The position numbers and the translations under genes were made by a program. The notes beneath the pieces were generated by a model, which saw nothing but the letters and a program-made list of their open reading frames with translations, was not told the origin of the DNA and ran no database searches. Shown here one piece after another: positions 4,565-5,856 of a stretch of 5,856 bases of DNA. This DNA comes from Nitrospira sp. (GTDB lineage: Bacteria; Nitrospirota; Nitrospiria; Nitrospirales; Nitrospiraceae), in assembly GCA_016873525.1 (NCBI GenBank), contig VGXD01000143.1, forward strand, positions 1 to 5,856, read 5' to 3'. Numbering within the stretch: position 1 is the first letter of the stretch; the number at the start of each line of letters is the position of its first letter.

Positions 4565-5002
4565 TCAGAGTCTCACAGGACGTTTCAATATCCTTGCTAC
4601 AGAACCGTAGCAGGAAGCGGTCAATCCCTCAAGCTCGTGCTCGATATCTTCGCACTTGCCGAGCTTACTGGTCCAGCGACCGGTGGGCAACTGCCTGGCT
4701 GCGTGCGTCGGCTGGCCGTTATCGTCAATGTAGATGGCGATTTTCTCAAAACCGTCTTCAATGCGGGGATCATCGCAATGGGCGAATCCAAGTGCGGCGA
4801 ATGCTTGGACAAACGCTTCGAGTGTCTCTTGCAAGGGGGCGCCGGATGGCCAGTAGGCAAATGAACCACGGACAGGCCACCACCATCTATTAGTTTCTCC
4901 CGCTGCCCACGCGATACAGTTGTAATCAGGGGTGGAAGGGCTTGTAATTATGTACCCGGTATCTCGTAGCCGGGGAAAGACCCCTTCGAGGTCCCGACTC
5001 AC
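4565..5002 (-). CDS. DUF7689-like conserved hypothetical protein
   Basis: A soluble 145-residue protein with a pattern I recall as DUF7689: TSPSTPDYNCIAWAAGE (20-36) followed by RWWWP (39-43), YWPSG (50-54), the helix ETLEAFVQAFAALGF (59-73), FEKIAIYID (85-93), PTHAARQLPTGRWTSKLG (98-115) and EDIEH (118-122). C29 at the start of a helix, H100 before a strand and H122 resemble the Cys-His order of papain/NlpC-P60-like hydrolases; that activity is my inference. The start chosen is GTG 5002..5000, in a GTGA overlap with the stop of the upstream gene and with AGGGG 8 nt before it. A GTG twelve codons earlier (5038) would overlap that gene by 40 nt and adds nothing conserved that I can recognise. 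It is the last gene of the three-gene block and ends about 50 bp from the MITE-like element. Confidence 0.75.
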   Translation of the reverse strand: MSRDLEGVFPRLRDTGYIITSPSTPDYNCIAWAAGETNRWWWPVRGSFAYWPSGAPLQETLEAFVQAFAALGFAHCDDPRIEDGFEKIAIYIDDNGQPTHAARQLPTGRWTSKLGKCEDIEHELEGLTASCYGSVARILKRPVRL

Positions 5003-5430
5003 CAGCTTAACCCCTGTTCCGTACCCCACTTGAGCCACGCGTTCGCCATCTCTCTCAGCTTTCCCCTGTGCTCCGGTCTAACCGGATCTGCACCTGTTAT
5101 GGCAGTCAGTGCCCAAAACCAATGATCCGGTCGTCGTTCAAGCTCGCGAAGCAGGAACGGCACAGCCGCCGCCCCCATTCCTATAATCCTTTGGTACGCC
5201 GGATGGAGGACCATTTCGGTCACAGAGGATGTAAACAAAACGTCATTGCGCCACATTGATGCCAAGGCTTGAAATTTCTCAACGTCGCCATGCGGCCTTC
5301 TTGTGACTGGAGCCCAATAGTGTTGCTCGGTTTCAAACCACCGCTTCGTAAGTAAGTCAGAATCAGGGCTGACTCCTCGCACAGAGGTATATTCCAATGC
5401 ACGTGGGGCATGAGCGGTCGCGAGGCTCAT
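4999..5430 (-). CDS. Conserved hypothetical protein, helical, with PAYQRIIGMG motif
   Basis: A 143-residue protein of unknown function. The first 25 residues look disordered. Then come KRWFETEQHYW (29-39), KFQALASMWRNDVLFTSSVTEMVLHPAYQ in two pieces (52-68 and 69-80), RIIGMGAAAVPFLLRELERR (81-100), PDHWFWALTAITGADPV (101-117) and MANAWLKWGTEQGL (128-141). The repeated short helices with 'GxxAVPFLLREL' recall HEAT-type repeats. I recall homologues annotated only as hypothetical, often next to DUF7689-like genes. There is no signal peptide or membrane segment. AAGGAG (5444..5439) lies 8 nt before ATG 5430, which overlaps the upstream stop codon as ATGA; the 3' end overlaps the next gene as GTGA. 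The frequent aromatic residues (W32, W39, W60, W104, W106, W132, W135) suggest a conserved interaction surface. Confidence 0.8.
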   Translation of the reverse strand: MSLATAHAPRALEYTSVRGVSPDSDLLTKRWFETEQHYWAPVTRRPHGDVEKFQALASMWRNDVLFTSSVTEMVLHPAYQRIIGMGAAAVPFLLRELERRPDHWFWALTAITGADPVRPEHRGKLREMANAWLKWGTEQGLSW

Positions 5431-5856
5431 AGAAATAACTCCTTCACCTTTGGCGTGAGGCTATTGAAGAAAATGTCATTCTTCAAGTTGCGCAGACTCT
5501 CAAACGTTTCCCATATCCTATCGTCTACATCAAATACCGCCTGACGAAATACGTCAATATCAAGGATGAGCGGCAGCGCAGCGCTTGAGTCCGCAATCGG
5601 CTCCATTGCCTCGGTGATAACAGCAACAGCCTGAGTCTTCGGCTCAGGAATCACGAGCCTCATAAAAAAACTCCCCAATCCCTGTGGAAGCTCAGGAGCA
5701 ATTTCCGGTGTAGTCAAGATATACTCTTTTAAGTCTTTCATGGGAAGCGGGATTTCAATGCGATTGATGTAACGCAGAGCTAATCTTGTCACAACTTCGG
5801 GTGAGGCGATTCGAACGTACTGCTGCCACAGTTCTTTGGCTTCGTCGCGAAACGTT
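5427..5856 (-). CDS. TIGR04255 family-like protein, C-terminal part (partial)
   Basis: The frame is open to the right edge, so the true start lies outside; 142 residues are visible. They begin TFRDEAKELWQQYVRI, continue with VVTRLALRYINRIEIPLP (21-38), DLKEYILTTPEIAPELP, LGSFFMRLVIPEP and LILDIDVF, and end in ESLRNLKNDIFFNSLTPKVK before the terminal ELFL. The combination 'A..LW..Y', 'RLALRYINRI.IP', 'LDID.F' and 'LR..KN.IFF...T' fits the sporadically distributed TIGR04255 family, proteins of about 250 residues with no known function. A GTG at 5792 is an internal codon, not a start, because family-like sequence continues upstream of it. The gene is first, or near first, in a run of three joined by 4-nt overlaps, so its product is probably made together with the other two. 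Confidence 0.75.
   Translation of the reverse strand, partial: TFRDEAKELWQQYVRIASPEVVTRLALRYINRIEIPLPMKDLKEYILTTPEIAPELPQGLGSFFMRLVIPEPKTQAVAVITEAMEPIADSSAALPLILDIDVFRQAVFDVDDRIWETFESLRNLKNDIFFNSLTPKVKELFL

Noticed and set aside
4419..4610. 63-codon plus-strand frame in the MITE-like element
   Set aside because: It crosses the right inverted repeat and enters the DUF7689-like gene in antisense; no transposase motif.
5003..5038. Twelve-codon N-terminal extension of the DUF7689-like gene
   Set aside because: It would overlap the upstream gene by 40 nt; the GTGA overlap with AGGGG upstream gives a better start at 5002.

Overview
The window reads as a GC-rich bacterial chromosome. The heptose genes (gmhA, rfaE2) imply a Gram-negative-type envelope. 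The mix of GmhA, a deoxyhypusine-synthase-like protein, a SprT-like protease and degenerate CGTGAA heptamer repeats made me think of Nitrospira/Nitrospirota. That is an impression from memory, not something the sequence proves.

Left part (1-1050): the 5' end of a probable mfd gene runs off the left edge on the minus strand. An 83-bp spacer carrying heptamer repeats separates it from rfaE2 (minus strand, GTG start), the ADP-heptose nucleotidyltransferase. A 57-codon gene with a strong ribosome binding site diverges from rfaE2 on the plus strand.

Centre (1078-4021, minus strand): gmhA (sedoheptulose-7-phosphate isomerase), a deoxyhypusine-synthase-superfamily protein and a SprT-like zinc protease form a tightly overlapped operon. 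They overlap by 20 nt and by an ATGA. A near-consensus promoter (TTGACA, 17-bp spacer, TACAAT) lies directly in front of gmhA and places the transcription start at or next to its ATG, so the mRNA may be leaderless. rfaE2 also has TACAAT exactly six bases before its start codon. GmhA and RfaE2 catalyse the first and last steps of nucleotide-heptose synthesis; the kinase and phosphatase are not in the window. Upstream of gmhA is a degenerate GGDEF-like protein whose signature motif has decayed.

Junction (4022-4564): a 30-codon, extremely basic plus-strand gene with an ideal ribosome binding site is followed by about 415 bp without a gene. This stretch holds several stem-loops and a 200-bp MITE-like element with 17-bp inverted ends.

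Right part (4565-5856, minus strand): three genes are joined by 4-nt overlaps: a TIGR04255-like protein (runs off the right edge), a 143-residue conserved hypothetical and a DUF7689-like protein. This block has visibly lower GC than the left half and looks like an accessory cassette. It is the best candidate here for an undescribed multi-gene system, although its function cannot be read from the sequence.
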